From Thermus sp. LT1-2-5 (GTDB lineage: Bacteria; Deinococcota; Deinococci; Deinococcales; Thermaceae), in assembly GCF_040363165.1 (NCBI RefSeq), contig NZ_BSRG01000015.1, positions 1-47,149 on the forward strand: 47,149 nt of DNA, in the 5' to 3' direction. The stretch's first letter is position 1. The number at the start of each line of letters is the position of its first letter. Below the pieces are notes generated by a model. That model was not told the DNA's origin. It saw only the letters and a program-made list of their open reading frames with translations, and ran no database searches. The position numbers were made by a program, and so were the translations under genes. Positions 33,780 to 42,169 of this stretch are shown here, piece after piece.

Positions 33780-34162
33780 GGGGCCTTCTTCTCCTTCTTC
33801 TTTTCCTTTCCGCCTGCCGCTACACCTTTCTCCCCCTGGACCCGGGCAAGCCCCCTTCGCCCGAGCGGCCCTTCGTGGTGGCCAGGCTCGTCCCTGCGGG
33901 GAGTGAGGCGAGGCTTTCCCTAAAGGTGGAAAGGCTTCCCCGCCCCGGCTACCTCCACCTCAAGTGGTACCGGGAGGAGCGTCTAATCTTGGAGCGGGCG
34001 CTTTTCCTGGAGGGGCCTGGGGAGTACCAGGCCCGCTTGCCCCTTCAGGAGGGGTACCACCGCCTGGTGGGGGTTTTCGAGGGGGCGGCGCTCTTCCAGC
34101 TGGACCTGGGCGCCCCGCACCTACCGGACCCCGATGAGGTAGAGGACCAGGGGAACCGTTAG
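33776..34162 (+). CDS. Small putative lipoprotein
   Basis: 128 residues from GTG 33776: a lipoprotein signal RGLLLLLLFLSAC with the lipobox cysteine at residue 14, then a beta-rich domain of unknown family (VVARLVPAGSEARLSLKVERL; YHRLVGVFEGAALFQLDLG). It would be anchored to a membrane facing the periplasm. GTG overlaps the rsmE stop by GTGA, and GGGGAGGGAAG precedes it. Its last 42 bases overlap the convergent transporter gene. Confidence 0.7.
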   Translation: MRGLLLLLLFLSACRYTFLPLDPGKPPSPERPFVVARLVPAGSEARLSLKVERLPRPGYLHLKWYREERLILERALFLEGPGEYQARLPLQEGYHRLVGVFEGAALFQLDLGAPHLPDPDEVEDQGNR

Positions 34163-35014
34163 GAAGGCGAAGAAGGTGGAAACCACCACGCTCCGGGCCA
34201 CCCGTGGGGCGTCCCCGCCGAACTCCCGCGTGAGGAGAAAGGCGTTCACCGCCACAGGGGTGGCGGACTGAAGGACCAGGACCTGGTGCTCCAGCCGGGG
34301 AAGCCCTAAGGCGAGCCCCACCCCGTAGGCCAGGAGGGGGGCGAGGAGGAGCCTTAGGGCGCTGGCGGTGGCCTCGAAGGCGCCCACCTGGAAGCGGGTC
34401 TGGCCCATCTGCATCCCCAGGGTGAGGAGGAGGACGGGGATGGCCGCCTGGCCCATGAGCCGCACCCCCTCGTCCAGGCGGAAGGGGAGGGTGAGGCCCA
34501 GGGCCTTGAGGAGGAGGCCCAAAAGGAGGGCGTAGAAGAGGGGAAGGCTTAAGGTGAGGCGAAGCCCATCCCGAAGCCCCCCGCCCCGGATAAAGGCGGG
34601 GCCGAGCCCGAACATGACCACGCTGGAGAGGATGAAGTAGACCACGGCCCGCCTGAGGCCCTCCTCCCCCAGGGCGAAGTAGGTGAGGGAAAGGCCCATG
34701 TTGCCCGAGTTGGGGAAGAGGCTACAGACCAAGAGGCCCTTGGTGGCCTGGGGAGAAAGCCCAAGAAGCCTTCCCGTTCCTTGGATGGTGAGGAACAGGA
34801 GGGCGTAGGTGAGGGCGAAGCCCAGGGTGAGCCCCCAAAGCCCTTCCCGGGTGTACTCCGCCCGGTACATGGCGTCGAAGATGAGGGCGGGGACCAGAAG
34901 GTAAAGGGTGAGGCGGCTTAGGGTGGTGAGGTCCATGGGCACGCGCCGCCCCAGGAGGTAGCCGGCGAGGACCACCAGGGCCACGGGAACCACCGTGTTG
35001 AGGAGGGCCTGCAT
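34121..35014 (-). CDS. AEC-family (auxin efflux carrier-like) transporter
   Basis: 297 residues with about ten membrane helices in two five-helix repeats, the AEC layout. Typical features are LLVPALIFDAMYR, the polar FPNSGNMGLSLTYFALGEEG segment in the first repeat and QSATPVAVNAFLLTREFGGD in the second. Substrates of bacterial members include malate, malonate and other organic anions; this one is unknown. ATG 35014 is preferred to 35023, because the -10 box TAGAAT overlaps the latter. Confidence 0.88.
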   Translation of the reverse strand: MQALLNTVVPVALVVLAGYLLGRRVPMDLTTLSRLTLYLLVPALIFDAMYRAEYTREGLWGLTLGFALTYALLFLTIQGTGRLLGLSPQATKGLLVCSLFPNSGNMGLSLTYFALGEEGLRRAVVYFILSSVVMFGLGPAFIRGGGLRDGLRLTLSLPLFYALLLGLLLKALGLTLPFRLDEGVRLMGQAAIPVLLLTLGMQMGQTRFQVGAFEATASALRLLLAPLLAYGVGLALGLPRLEHQVLVLQSATPVAVNAFLLTREFGGDAPRVARSVVVSTFFAFLTVPLVLYLIGVR

Positions 35015-35021
35015 GTGGGGC

Positions 35022-35027
35022 ATTCTA
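35022..35027 (-). promoter_or_regulatory. Divergent leaderless promoter region, AEC/OCD genes
   Basis: TAGAAT on the minus strand ends seven bases before ATG 35014. The plus gene at 35033 starts six bases after the same stretch, read there as CATTCT, a weak -10. The two start codons are only 18 bases apart, so both promoters must overlap. Confidence 0.55.
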
Positions 35028-35032
35028 GGGCT

Positions 35033-35854
35033 ATGCCGAGCTACTTGGAACTGGCGGAGGCCATCCGGCGGGTGCTCCTGGAGGGGGCGGTGGCGCCCAA
35101 GCGGCAGGTCCTGCCCTTGCCCACGGGGCAGTTTCTGGTGATGCCAGCGGCGGATGGGGAGGTGGCGGTGTGCAAGCTGGTGGTGGTGGAGCCGGGCAAG
35201 ACCCCCATGGTGCAGGCGGAGGTGTGGGTGAGGCGCCTCGCCACGGGGGAGGTCCTCCACCTTCCCGGGGAGGAGCTCACGCAAAGGCGCACCGCCGCCC
35301 TTTCCCTCCTCGCCGCCACCCTCCTTGCCCCGAGGCGGGAAGGGGCTTTGTTGGTGGTGGGGCCCGGGGCCGTGGGCGTGGCCCACCTCGAGGCCTTCGC
35401 CGAGGCCTTTCCCCTCACCCGGGTCCTGGTGCGGGGGAGGGGGCGGGAACGGGTCTTGGCCTTCTTGGAGCGGGCCAGAGCGCTGGGGTTGGCCGCCGAG
35501 GCGTGGACCGGGGACGAGGTCCCGGAGGACGTGGCCTTCCTGGTCACCGCCACCCCAAGCCCCACCCCTGTCCTGCCCCCCCGGGTGCCGGAGGGGGTCT
35601 TCTTGGCGGCGGTGGGGAGCTTCCGCCCGGAGATGCGGGAGGTGCCCGAGGCCCTGGTGGCCCAGGCCGCCCTCTACGCGGACACGGAGGATGCCCTCAT
35701 GGAGGCGGGGGAGCTTCAGGGGCTCGCCCGCCCCGTCATCCCCTTGCGGGAGGCCCTCTTGGGCCGGCGGGGGGAAGGGCGGTTCGTCCTCTTCAAGAGC
35801 GTGGGGCACGCCCTCTTCGACCTGGCGGCGGCCAGGGCCTACCTCGGTCTATAA
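35033..35854 (+). CDS. Ornithine cyclodeaminase / mu-crystallin family protein
   Basis: 273 residues, NAD(P)-dependent family that includes ornithine cyclodeaminase and pyrroline-2-carboxylate reductase. Visible are the substrate-side lysine region VAVCKLVVVEPGK, the helix LTQRRTAALSLLAATLLA, and the dinucleotide loop VVGPGAVGVAHLEAF, then FLVTATPSPTPVL and the C-terminal FKSVGHALFDLAAA. It is about 50 residues shorter than most members, mainly at the N-terminus, so the exact reaction is uncertain. ATG 35033 gives the best fit. Confidence 0.82.
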   Translation: MPSYLELAEAIRRVLLEGAVAPKRQVLPLPTGQFLVMPAADGEVAVCKLVVVEPGKTPMVQAEVWVRRLATGEVLHLPGEELTQRRTAALSLLAATLLAPRREGALLVVGPGAVGVAHLEAFAEAFPLTRVLVRGRGRERVLAFLERARALGLAAEAWTGDEVPEDVAFLVTATPSPTPVLPPRVPEGVFLAAVGSFRPEMREVPEALVAQAALYADTEDALMEAGELQGLARPVIPLREALLGRRGEGRFVLFKSVGHALFDLAAARAYLGL

Positions 35855-36757
35855 CCGGACCACGATCTTCCCCGTGTGGCCCCGGTCCAAGAGGGCCTGG
35901 AAGGCGGCCTCCGCCTGGGCAAAGGGGAAGACCTGCCCCACCACGGGCCTAAGCGCTTTGCCCAGGCGGGGGAGGAGGAAGCCTAGCGCCTCGTCCACCA
36001 GGGGCCTTTCCCCCAGGAGGGGGGCGAGCCAAAAGCCCATCACGGTGAGGTTCTTGCGCATGAGCTTGAGGGGAGGGATGGGGGCCACCTCCCCCTCCGC
36101 CGCCCCGATGTAGACCAGGCGCCCCATGGGCTTGAGGAGGTTGAGGCTTTCCTCTACCGCCTTGCCCCGCACCTCCAGGAGGAGGTCCACCCCGCCTAGG
36201 GCCTTCACCCGTTCGGGCAGCTCCTCGTAGAAAGCGGTGAGGTCCGCCCCGAGGCGCTTGGGGAGGGCGAGCTTTTCCGGCCTCGAGGCTGCCGCCACCA
36301 CCTTAAGCCCCAGGGCCTTCGCCACCTGCACCGCCGCCGTGCCCAAGGCTCCCGCCGCCGCCTGCACCAAGACGCTTTCCCCCGGCCTGGCCCCCGCCCG
36401 CCTTAGGGCCAGGTAGGAGGTGAGGAAGGAAACGGGGTAGGCCGCAGCCTCCTCTGGGCTAAGCCCTTCCGGCACCGGAAGGAGGGCCGTTTCCGGCACC
36501 TTCACCTTCTCCGCAAGCCCCCCTTGGCCCACGAGGGCGGCGTAGCGGCGATCGCCCACCCGCCCCACCACCTCCATTCCCGGGATGAAGGGCGGGTGGA
36601 ACCGGGTGAGGTAGGCCCCAAGCCGCACCAGGTGGTCGGCGAAGTTGAGGCCCACCGCCTCCACCTGGAGGACCACCTCCCTTGGCCCCGGCGTGGGGTC
36701 CTCCACCTCTTTGCGCGCCAAGGGGGCGCCGAGCTTCTCCTGCACCCAGGCTTGCAT
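35849..36757 (-). CDS. Quinone oxidoreductase (zinc-free MDR family)
   Basis: 302 residues, the length of the structurally known T. thermophilus NADPH:quinone reductase, which it resembles throughout. GLNFADHLVRLGAY and IPGMEVVGRV form the GroES-like domain; LVQAAAGALGTAAVQVAKALGLKVVAAAS is the NADPH Rossmann region split here around residues 133-160. No zinc-ligand cysteines. Six-base overlap with the convergent OCD-family gene; divergent from the globin gene. Confidence 0.92.
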   Translation of the reverse strand: MQAWVQEKLGAPLARKEVEDPTPGPREVVLQVEAVGLNFADHLVRLGAYLTRFHPPFIPGMEVVGRVGDRRYAALVGQGGLAEKVKVPETALLPVPEGLSPEEAAAYPVSFLTSYLALRRAGARPGESVLVQAAAGALGTAAVQVAKALGLKVVAAASRPEKLALPKRLGADLTAFYEELPERVKALGGVDLLLEVRGKAVEESLNLLKPMGRLVYIGAAEGEVAPIPPLKLMRKNLTVMGFWLAPLLGERPLVDEALGFLLPRLGKALRPVVGQVFPFAQAEAAFQALLDRGHTGKIVVRL

Positions 36758-36763
36758 GGGGAT

Positions 36764-36769
36764 AGTCTA
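36764..36769 (-). promoter_or_regulatory. -10 box of a leaderless promoter for quinone oxidoreductase
   Basis: TAGACT on the minus strand, six bases before ATG 36757; no ribosome binding site. Confidence 0.55.
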
Positions 36770-36780
36770 GCGGGATTTGG

Positions 36781-36786
36781 TATCTT
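36781..36786 (+). promoter_or_regulatory. -10 box of a leaderless promoter for the globin gene
   Basis: TATCTT, six bases before ATG 36793. It lies 11 bases from the divergent minus box, so both promoters share one 35-base region and are likely co-regulated. Confidence 0.5.
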
Positions 36787-36792
36787 GGCCCC

Positions 36793-37392
36793 ATGACGGA
36801 GAAGAACCTTGCCCGCTTTTACCAGATCGCCCAAGAGATCTGGAGCCAGCTGCCCCCTTCCGCCCGCTTCCGGCCGCTAGAGGATGGAAAGGTCTTGGCC
36901 CGGTATGCTCCTCTGATGGAAGGCTGGACCGAGGACCTGGTGCAGGGCTTTTACGATACCCTCTTCGGCCATCCTGCCACCCGAAAGGTGTTCCGCGAAG
37001 GGGAGAGGCCAGCCCGGGAGAAAACCCTTAGAGACTGGTACCTCCGTACCCTGCGGGGTCCTTTCAACGGGCAGTACTTCGCTTGGCAGGCCCTGGTGGG
37101 GCTCGTGCACGTGCGCCGCGGCGTGACCAACGCCATGATGGCAGCCATGTGGAACTGGCTCGTGGAGGAGGTGGGCCGAAGGGCCAGGGGGCACCTCTCC
37201 TTGGAGGAGGCCCGGGCCCTGGAGGATGCTTGGCGCCGTTTGGCCTTCACCGTCATGGCCCTCATCGCCGAGGAATACCTGGAGGCCTACCTCGAGGCCC
37301 TGGCCCTGGCTAAAGGAGAAAATCCCCGGGCCTTTTTGCAGCAGGCCCAGGAGATGGCGGCAACGCTTCTGGAAGGTCTCAAGCCGGCCTAG
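36793..37392 (+). CDS. Single-domain sensor globin / protoglobin
   Basis: 199 residues. The globin-coupled-sensor/protoglobin pattern is clear: helix with [31 protein letters not shown], and the proximal heme histidine H106 in [20 protein letters not shown]. There is no C-terminal signalling domain, so it is a stand-alone heme protein, perhaps for oxygen or nitric oxide. Divergent transcription from an NADPH quinone reductase suggests a possible redox link. It ends four bases inside the convergent permease gene. Confidence 0.8.
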   Translation: MTEKNLARFYQIAQEIWSQLPPSARFRPLEDGKVLARYAPLMEGWTEDLVQGFYDTLFGHPATRKVFREGERPAREKTLRDWYLRTLRGPFNGQYFAWQALVGLVHVRRGVTNAMMAAMWNWLVEEVGRRARGHLSLEEARALEDAWRRLAFTVMALIAEEYLEAYLEALALAKGENPRAFLQQAQEMAATLLEGLKPA

Positions 37393-38195
37393 CCCTTCAC
37401 CGACCCCGCCAGAAGCCCCCGCAGGAAGTAGCGGCCTAGGAAGATGTAGACCAACAGCGTGGGCAAGGCGGCCAGGATGGCCCCCGCCATGGGCAGGTTC
37501 CACTTCACCGCCTCCCCCCCGGCGAGCTGCGCCAGGGCCACGGTGATGGGCTGGCTTTCTGGCCGGGTCAAGGTCACGGCGAAGAGGAACTCGTTCCAGA
37601 TCTGCGTGAACTGCCAGATGGCCACCACCACGAAGGCGGGGGCGGAGAGGGGCAGAATGACGTGGCGGAAAACCCCGAAGAAGCCGGCCCCGTCAATGCG
37701 GGCTGCCTCCACCAGCTCGTCGGGGATTTCGCTGTAGTAGTTCTTGAAAATTAGGGTGACGATGGGGATGCCGTAGATCACGTGCACCAGGATGAGGCCA
37801 AGGAGCGTCCCGTACAGCCCGATGGCCTTCACGAACTGGAAGAGGGGGATCAGGATGCTTTGGTAGGGGATGAACATCCCGAAAAGCAAGAGGGCGAAGA
37901 GGAGGTTGGACCCAGGGAAGGGCCACTTGGCCAGCACGTAGCCGTTTAAGGCCCCCACCAGGGCGGAAAGCAGGGTGGCGGAGATGGCCAAGACCAAGGA
38001 GTTTTGAAACTTGGGCCGGAAGGCCTCCCAGGCGATGCGGAAGCTTTCCCAGTAGACGGGGTCGGGCCAGTGCCAAACGGTGTCCAGGGTAATCTTGGCG
38101 GGTTCCTTCAAGGCGGTGAGGACCACCAGGTAGACGGGAAGGAGGAAAAAGCCCGCCATGAGGAGGAGGAAGGCGTAGAGGATGACCCGGCCCAT
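37389..38195 (-). CDS. Glucose/mannose ABC transporter permease (MalG type)
   Basis: 268 residues, six membrane helices. The EAA loop is [28 protein letters not shown] near residues 160-187, and the N-terminus lacks extra domains, as in MalG-like subunits. It pairs with the upstream MalF-like subunit; start and stop overlap by one base (TGATG). Last gene of the mlc operon. Confidence 0.93.
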   Translation of the reverse strand: MGRVILYAFLLLMAGFFLLPVYLVVLTALKEPAKITLDTVWHWPDPVYWESFRIAWEAFRPKFQNSLVLAISATLLSALVGALNGYVLAKWPFPGSNLLFALLLFGMFIPYQSILIPLFQFVKAIGLYGTLLGLILVHVIYGIPIVTLIFKNYYSEIPDELVEAARIDGAGFFGVFRHVILPLSAPAFVVVAIWQFTQIWNEFLFAVTLTRPESQPITVALAQLAGGEAVKWNLPMAGAILAALPTLLVYIFLGRYFLRGLLAGSVKG

Positions 38196-39304
38196 CAGCG
38201 CCGCACCTCCTTCCGAAGCTGGCTGGCCAGGTAGGGCACCACCACCACCGCCACCAGGAGGAGGAGCAGGATGCCGATGGCCGCACCCTTGGCGAACTGG
38301 TTGCCGCGGAAGGCCAGAAGGTACATGTAGATGGCGGGCACGTCCGTGGGGGCGTAGTCCAGGCCGGCCATGGCGAAGATGAGGTCAAAGATCTTTAAGG
38401 CGATGTGCCCCAACACGATCATGGCGGAAAGGGTGATGGGGGCAAGGAGGGGCAGAATCACGTGGCGGTAGGTCTGCCAGGGGGTAGCCCCATCCACCTT
38501 GGCGGCCTCGAGGACCTCCACGGGTATTCCCCTAAGCCCCGCCAGGTACAGGGCCATGGTGTACCCCGACATCTGCCACATGGCCGCCAGGATCACCCCC
38601 ACCAAGGCCAAACTGAAGCCATGGGGCTCGGGGTAGGGAAGGAGGTGCGCGCTCCGTCCCAAGGTGAAGGCCCAAAGGAGGAGCAACCCGCCGGAAAGGA
38701 GGGCATAAAGGCGCCGTTTCCCTTCCCCTTCCCGGTGGGCCCGGTAGGCCACGTAGAGGAGCACAAGCCCCACCACCAAGGCGGTGTAGAAGGGAAGCTG
38801 GTTCCAGTCAAAGACCAGGACCTGTTCCCTGGTGGTGAGCCAGGGGAAGGACCAAGGGGGTAGGCCCAACAGCGTGGGCAGGACGTTCACCCCGCCTTGG
38901 GGCTGGAGAAGCCAGCGCCAGATGGTCCCCGTGACCACGAAGGAAAGGGCCATGGGGAAGAGGAAGACGGTGCGGAAGAAGCCTTCCCCCCTTGGGCTTT
39001 GGTCCAAGGCCACCGCCAGGAGAAGGCCCAGGCCTAGGCTTCCCGCCATGAAGAAGAGGGTAAAGAAGATGAGGTTCACCACGCTCTGGCGGAAGCGCAC
39101 GTCCACGAAGCCCGTGAAGAGCTCGCGGTAGTTGGAGAGGCCCACGAAGTGGAGGGTGGGCTTCTCGGCCAGGGCTTGGGCGGGGTTCTTGCCCCAGTCG
39201 CTGAGGGAAACGTAGAGGTTTTGCCCGATGAAGCCGTAGACGAAGATGCCCACCGCCACCAAGGAGGGGAGGAGGACCAAGAAAGCCGTGATGCGGTCGC
39301 GCAT
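38195..39304 (-). CDS. Glucose/mannose ABC transporter permease (MalF type) with insertion
   Basis: 369 residues, about 75 longer than a simple sugar permease. The EAA loop [27 protein letters not shown] lies near residues 265-291. Between the [16 protein letters not shown] segment and the [15 protein letters not shown] helix, residues about 165-235 form an extra stretch with two added membrane helices joined by a charged loop ([11 protein letters not shown]). ATG 39304. It follows the binding-protein gene after a strong hairpin. Confidence 0.92.
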   Translation of the reverse strand: MRDRITAFLVLLPSLVAVGIFVYGFIGQNLYVSLSDWGKNPAQALAEKPTLHFVGLSNYRELFTGFVDVRFRQSVVNLIFFTLFFMAGSLGLGLLLAVALDQSPRGEGFFRTVFLFPMALSFVVTGTIWRWLLQPQGGVNVLPTLLGLPPWSFPWLTTREQVLVFDWNQLPFYTALVVGLVLLYVAYRAHREGEGKRRLYALLSGGLLLLWAFTLGRSAHLLPYPEPHGFSLALVGVILAAMWQMSGYTMALYLAGLRGIPVEVLEAAKVDGATPWQTYRHVILPLLAPITLSAMIVLGHIALKIFDLIFAMAGLDYAPTDVPAIYMYLLAFRGNQFAKGAAIGILLLLLVAVVVVPYLASQLRKEVRR

Positions 39305-39316
39305 GTGTCCTCGGGG

Positions 39317-39348
39317 AAAACCCCGTGGGGGACGTAGCCCCCACGGGG
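39317..39348 (-). terminator. Intercistronic terminator-like hairpin after glucose-binding protein
   Basis: On the minus strand CCCCGTGGGGG (39348-39338), loop of six, CCCCCACGGGG (39331-39321), then TTTT (39320-39317): a perfect eleven-base-pair stem with a short T run, between binding protein and first permease. Should cause partial termination. Confidence 0.8.
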
Positions 39349-39358
39349 AGAAGGGCGC

Positions 39359-40594
39359 TTAGCGGCCCAGGCCTACCTGGTCGGCGATGGCCTGGGCGGC
39401 GTTGGCCGCCGCCTGCGGGCTCTTGGTCTGGAGGAAGATCTCCATCACCGTGCCGAACTGGCTCATGAAGCTTTCCGGCGCCACGGCCCCGTGGACCAAG
39501 GAGCCCACGATGCGGTTGGACTTCCAGTCCCGCATGGCCGCCTGGCCGTAGGCGTTGTACTTGGCCGGGTCGGAGTCCAAGCGGGCGGCGATGGAGCCCT
39601 TAAGGGGGTTGAAGGTGTCCTGCCCTTCCTTAGACCCCACCAGCCGGAGCCAGTTGAGGGCGTTCTGGCGGTTCTTGGCTCCCTTGGGCAGGCCGAAGGA
39701 GTCGGAGAGCATCATGAAGACCCCTTGGGTGCCCGGGGAAGGGGCCCAAGCAAAGTCGGTGCCGGGCTTAAGCTTCAAGGTGGTGGCCATGTACCCTGCG
39801 GCCCAGTCCCCCATGATGTTGAAGGCGGCCTGGCCTTGCACCACCCGGTCCACCGCTTGCTGCCAGGAAAGCCCAGCGGCGTCCTTGTTGGCGCAGTCCA
39901 GCACCTTGCCGAAGGTTTCCCAGACCGCCACCGCCTTGGGGTCGGTGAACTTCAGCTTGCCGTTCCAAAGGTTGTTCCAGCCGTCAGCCCCCAGCATGGC
40001 CAGGGCCACGCTTTCCCAAAGGTGCTGTTGCGTCCAGTTTTCCCCCAGGGCCAAGGGGGCCTGGAGGCCCTTCCGCTTCAGGGTCTCGCAGGTGGCGAGG
40101 AACTCGGCCCAGGTCCTGGGCGGGTTCACCCCCCATTCCCGCAGCTTGGCCGGGATATACCACATGACGTTGGAGCGGTGGATGTTCACCGGGACGCTCC
40201 AGATGCCCCCCTTGTAGGAGATGAGGTCAATGAGCCCCTTGGGGAAGGCCTGGAGCCAGCCCTCCTGGCGGAAGAGGGGGGTGAGGTCCTCCATGCGGTT
40301 GGCCACCACCCAGGTACCGATGAGCTCCATGCCGGCGTGGACCTGGAAGGTGTCGGGGGGGTCGCCGCCGAGCATCCGGGTCTTGAGCACCGCCTTGGCG
40401 TTAACCCCAGCTCCTCCGGTCACCGTGGCGTTGATGACCTCCACGCCGGGATACTTCTGCTTGTAGAGCCGGATGAGGGCCTCGAGGGCCGGCCCCTCGT
40501 CCCCCGCCCACCAGGAAAAGATCTCTAGCTTGCCCGTCTGGGCCAGGGCGCTAAGCCCCAAGGCCATGCCGAGTACCCAAAGCCACTTCCTCAT
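39359..40594 (-). CDS. Glucose/mannose ABC transporter substrate-binding protein
   Basis: 411 residues with a signal peptide ([19 protein letters not shown]). The mature start [20 protein letters not shown] is nearly identical to the crystallised thermophilic glucose-binding protein of T. thermophilus, and the whole protein is very similar. Binds glucose, also mannose or galactose by analogy. ATG 40594 is chosen for the signal peptide and GGAGGT upstream. It overlaps the end of mlc by 44 bases. Confidence 0.95.
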   Translation of the reverse strand: MRKWLWVLGMALGLSALAQTGKLEIFSWWAGDEGPALEALIRLYKQKYPGVEVINATVTGGAGVNAKAVLKTRMLGGDPPDTFQVHAGMELIGTWVVANRMEDLTPLFRQEGWLQAFPKGLIDLISYKGGIWSVPVNIHRSNVMWYIPAKLREWGVNPPRTWAEFLATCETLKRKGLQAPLALGENWTQQHLWESVALAMLGADGWNNLWNGKLKFTDPKAVAVWETFGKVLDCANKDAAGLSWQQAVDRVVQGQAAFNIMGDWAAGYMATTLKLKPGTDFAWAPSPGTQGVFMMLSDSFGLPKGAKNRQNALNWLRLVGSKEGQDTFNPLKGSIAARLDSDPAKYNAYGQAAMRDWKSNRIVGSLVHGAVAPESFMSQFGTVMEIFLQTKSPQAAANAAQAIADQVGLGR

Positions 40595-41744
40595 ACCTAC
40601 CTCCATTGCGACGTGGGCTTTCCGCCCACAGGCCGCCCAACTCAAAGAAGCGCGCCAAAAAGAGGCTCGCCCCGCCCACCGCCGCCGCCAGGTGCCCGTA
40701 GGAAGAGGGTTGCACGGAAAGCGTGCGGTGGGTTTCCAAAAAGGCGTGCGCCGCCAGGGCGCGGCGCAAGGGGGCTTCCAAGAAGGGAAAGAGCTCCGCC
40801 GCCTTGCCCCCCACCACTACCCGGGCGGGGTCGTAGGCCACGGCCAGGTTGGCCACAAACCGGCCCAAGGCGTCCCCTAGGTGGGCCAAGGCGGTCCGGG
40901 CCAGGGGGTGGCCCGCCTGGGCCTGGGCCAAGAGGGCCTCGAGGTCCTCCGCTTCCCCTCCCAAGGCCCGGTGGTGCCGCAGCAAGGCTCCCAGGCCGAG
41001 CTCGGTTTCCAAGCACCCCTTGCGCCCACAGGCGCAAGGGGCTTCCCCAAAGCCGAGCCAGTGGCCCACCTCCCCCGCCGCACCACTCGCTCCCCGGAGG
41101 AGGCGGCCTTCCGCCACCACGCCCACGCCCAGGCCGGTGCTGAGGACCAGGTAGGCCAGGTTTTCCTCCCCGTGGAAGAAGACCTCGGAAAGGGCGGAGG
41201 CCTTGGCGTCGTTTTCCGCCAAGGTGGGTAGGGGGAAGGAGGCCAGAAAGGGGCTCAAATCCAGGTTGCGCCAGGCCAGGTTGGGGGCGTAAAGGAGCTG
41301 GGTTCCCACCACCACGCCGGGCAGGGTGAAGCCGAGGCCCAAGGCCCCTTGGGCCTCAGGCAGGCTTTCCTGCAGAAGCCGGGCGAAGCGCTCCTCCGGC
41401 CCCGCCTCCTTGGCGTGGGCCCACTCCTTGGCCCAAAGCACCTCACCCCGCCAGTCCAGGGCCAGGAGGACGGTACCTTCCACCCCGATTTCCGCTCCCA
41501 GGGCGAAGCGGGCCCCTGGCCGCAGGTGCAACAGGGTTCCCGGCCGCCCCAAGGGCGGGGAGGTGGAGGCCCCTTCCTCCAGGAGGCCTTCGTGCAAGAG
41601 CTCGTCCACCAGGCGGCTCACGGCGCTTTTGGCCAGGCCCGTGAGCCGGGAGAGGTCGGCGCGGGTGAGGGGACCCCGCCGCAGGTGGCCCAAGATGGCC
41701 CGGCGGTTCAGCCTGCGGATTTCCTGTGTGTCCCCTTTGCGCAC
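40551..41744 (-). CDS. mlc: Mlc-type ROK-family transcriptional repressor
   Basis: 397 residues. N-terminal winged HTH (about 25-52, [24 protein letters not shown]) and a ROK sugar-kinase-like domain with END (177-179), [11 protein letters not shown] around H228 and the zinc motif C237-A-C239-G-R-K-G-C244. The kinase phosphate loop DxGxT is altered to EIGVEGT, so catalysis is unlikely. In T. thermophilus, which has no PTS, Mlc heads this same operon, binds glucose directly and represses itself and the transporter. GTG 41744. A palindrome lies just upstream. No ATPase gene in the operon; MalK1 elsewhere serves it in T. thermophilus. Confidence 0.93.
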   Translation of the reverse strand: MRKGDTQEIRRLNRRAILGHLRRGPLTRADLSRLTGLAKSAVSRLVDELLHEGLLEEGASTSPPLGRPGTLLHLRPGARFALGAEIGVEGTVLLALDWRGEVLWAKEWAHAKEAGPEERFARLLQESLPEAQGALGLGFTLPGVVVGTQLLYAPNLAWRNLDLSPFLASFPLPTLAENDAKASALSEVFFHGEENLAYLVLSTGLGVGVVAEGRLLRGASGAAGEVGHWLGFGEAPCACGRKGCLETELGLGALLRHHRALGGEAEDLEALLAQAQAGHPLARTALAHLGDALGRFVANLAVAYDPARVVVGGKAAELFPFLEAPLRRALAAHAFLETHRTLSVQPSSYGHLAAAVGGASLFLARFFELGGLWAESPRRNGGRYEEVALGTRHGLGA

Positions 41745-41756
41745 CCGTGCCCCCCT

Positions 41757-41777
41757 TTAGTTCGTTCTCGGGACTAA
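41757..41777. promoter_or_regulatory. Putative Mlc/ROK operator palindrome
   Basis: TTAGTTC (41757-41763), seven bases, GGACTAA (41771-41777): a 21-base imperfect palindrome 13 bases before the mlc start. TTAGTTnGTT half sites are characteristic of ROK repressors such as XylR. A possible minus-strand -35 (TTTACT, 41783-41778) abuts it. Confidence 0.6.
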
Positions 41778-41809
41778 GTAAACCACCGCCCCCGCCTTCC
41801 GTCAAGCCC

Positions 41810-41839
41810 TTGTCAGGTTCGCCCTCCAGGGCTTAGCCT
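41810..41839 (+). promoter_or_regulatory. Candidate promoter of the cobalamin riboswitch operon
   Basis: TTGTCA (41810-41815, five of six -35 matches), 18-base spacer, TAGCCT (41834-41839). Predicted start about 41846, ahead of the aptamer. Confidence 0.4.
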
Positions 41840-41879
41840 TGAAGCCAAGGCCCGCTAGGGCCTCAAAGCCAGGTCCGTT

Positions 41880-42013
41880 GCCCTGGTGCCTGGGTGCGTA
41901 GCCCAGGCTTAAAGTGGGGAAGTCCGGTGCAAGTCCGGCGCTGTCCCGCAACGGTAACCGGCCAAGCCATGGGCCTTTCCTCGCAGGCCGGAAGCCCGAA
42001 TACCTGCCAGGGC
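41880..42013 (+). promoter_or_regulatory. Cobalamin (B12) riboswitch aptamer
   Basis: Closing stem GCCCTGG (41880-41886) with CCAGGGC (42007-42013). The conserved core GGGGAAGTCCGGTGCAAGTC begins at 41916, followed by CGGCGCTG, TCCCGCAACGGTAA and the B12 box AGCCCGAATACCTGCC (41993-42008). These are the unmistakable elements of an adenosylcobalamin aptamer, placed before btuFCD, where B12 should shut off uptake. Confidence 0.95.
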
Positions 42014-42014
42014 C

Positions 42015-42037
42015 GCCCGCCTTACCCCGTGGCGGGC
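42015..42037 (+). promoter_or_regulatory. Stem-loop just after the aptamer
   Basis: GCCCGCC (42015-42021), nine-base loop, GGCGGGC (42031-42037): a seven-base-pair stem adjoining the P1 stem of the riboswitch, probably part of the expression platform. Confidence 0.45.
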
Positions 42038-42084
42038 ACCTCACGCGGATGGGGGAGCGCTGGGGGCTTCTCAAGCGTTTTGGT

Positions 42085-42110
42085 GCCCCTGCCGCTCTTT
42101 CGGCAGGGGC
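42085..42110 (+). terminator. Riboswitch hairpin resembling a terminator
   Basis: GCCCCTGCCG (42085-42094), loop CTCTTT, CGGCAGGGGC (42101-42110): perfect ten-base-pair stem followed by GTTG instead of a T run. Either a U-poor terminator or a structural stem of the expression platform. Confidence 0.5.
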
Positions 42111-42118
42111 GTTGCCCT

Positions 42119-42165
42119 ACCTCCCCCGGGCCCGGTGCGCCTGGCCCTAGCGGCCTTAGGGAGGT
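42119..42165 (+). promoter_or_regulatory. SD / anti-SD pair of the btuF leader
   Basis: ACCTCCC (42119-42125) is exactly complementary to GGGAGGT (42159-42165), the ribosome binding site five bases before ATG 42170. Pairing would block translation, suggesting that the riboswitch acts at least partly on initiation. Confidence 0.55.
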
Positions 42166-42169
42166 GGGC

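Noticed and set aside
35015..35032. Upstream ATG for the OCD-family gene
   Set aside because: Would place the start before the overlapping divergent promoter and adds six residues with no family match.
35042..35809. Minus-strand N-terminal extension of the AEC transporter to 35809
   Set aside because: Antisense to the OCD-family gene, with low-complexity Gly/His/Pro translation.
41894..42169. 92-residue N-terminal extension of BtuF
   Set aside because: It is the translated riboswitch; the SD at 42159 and a signal peptide fix the start at 42170.
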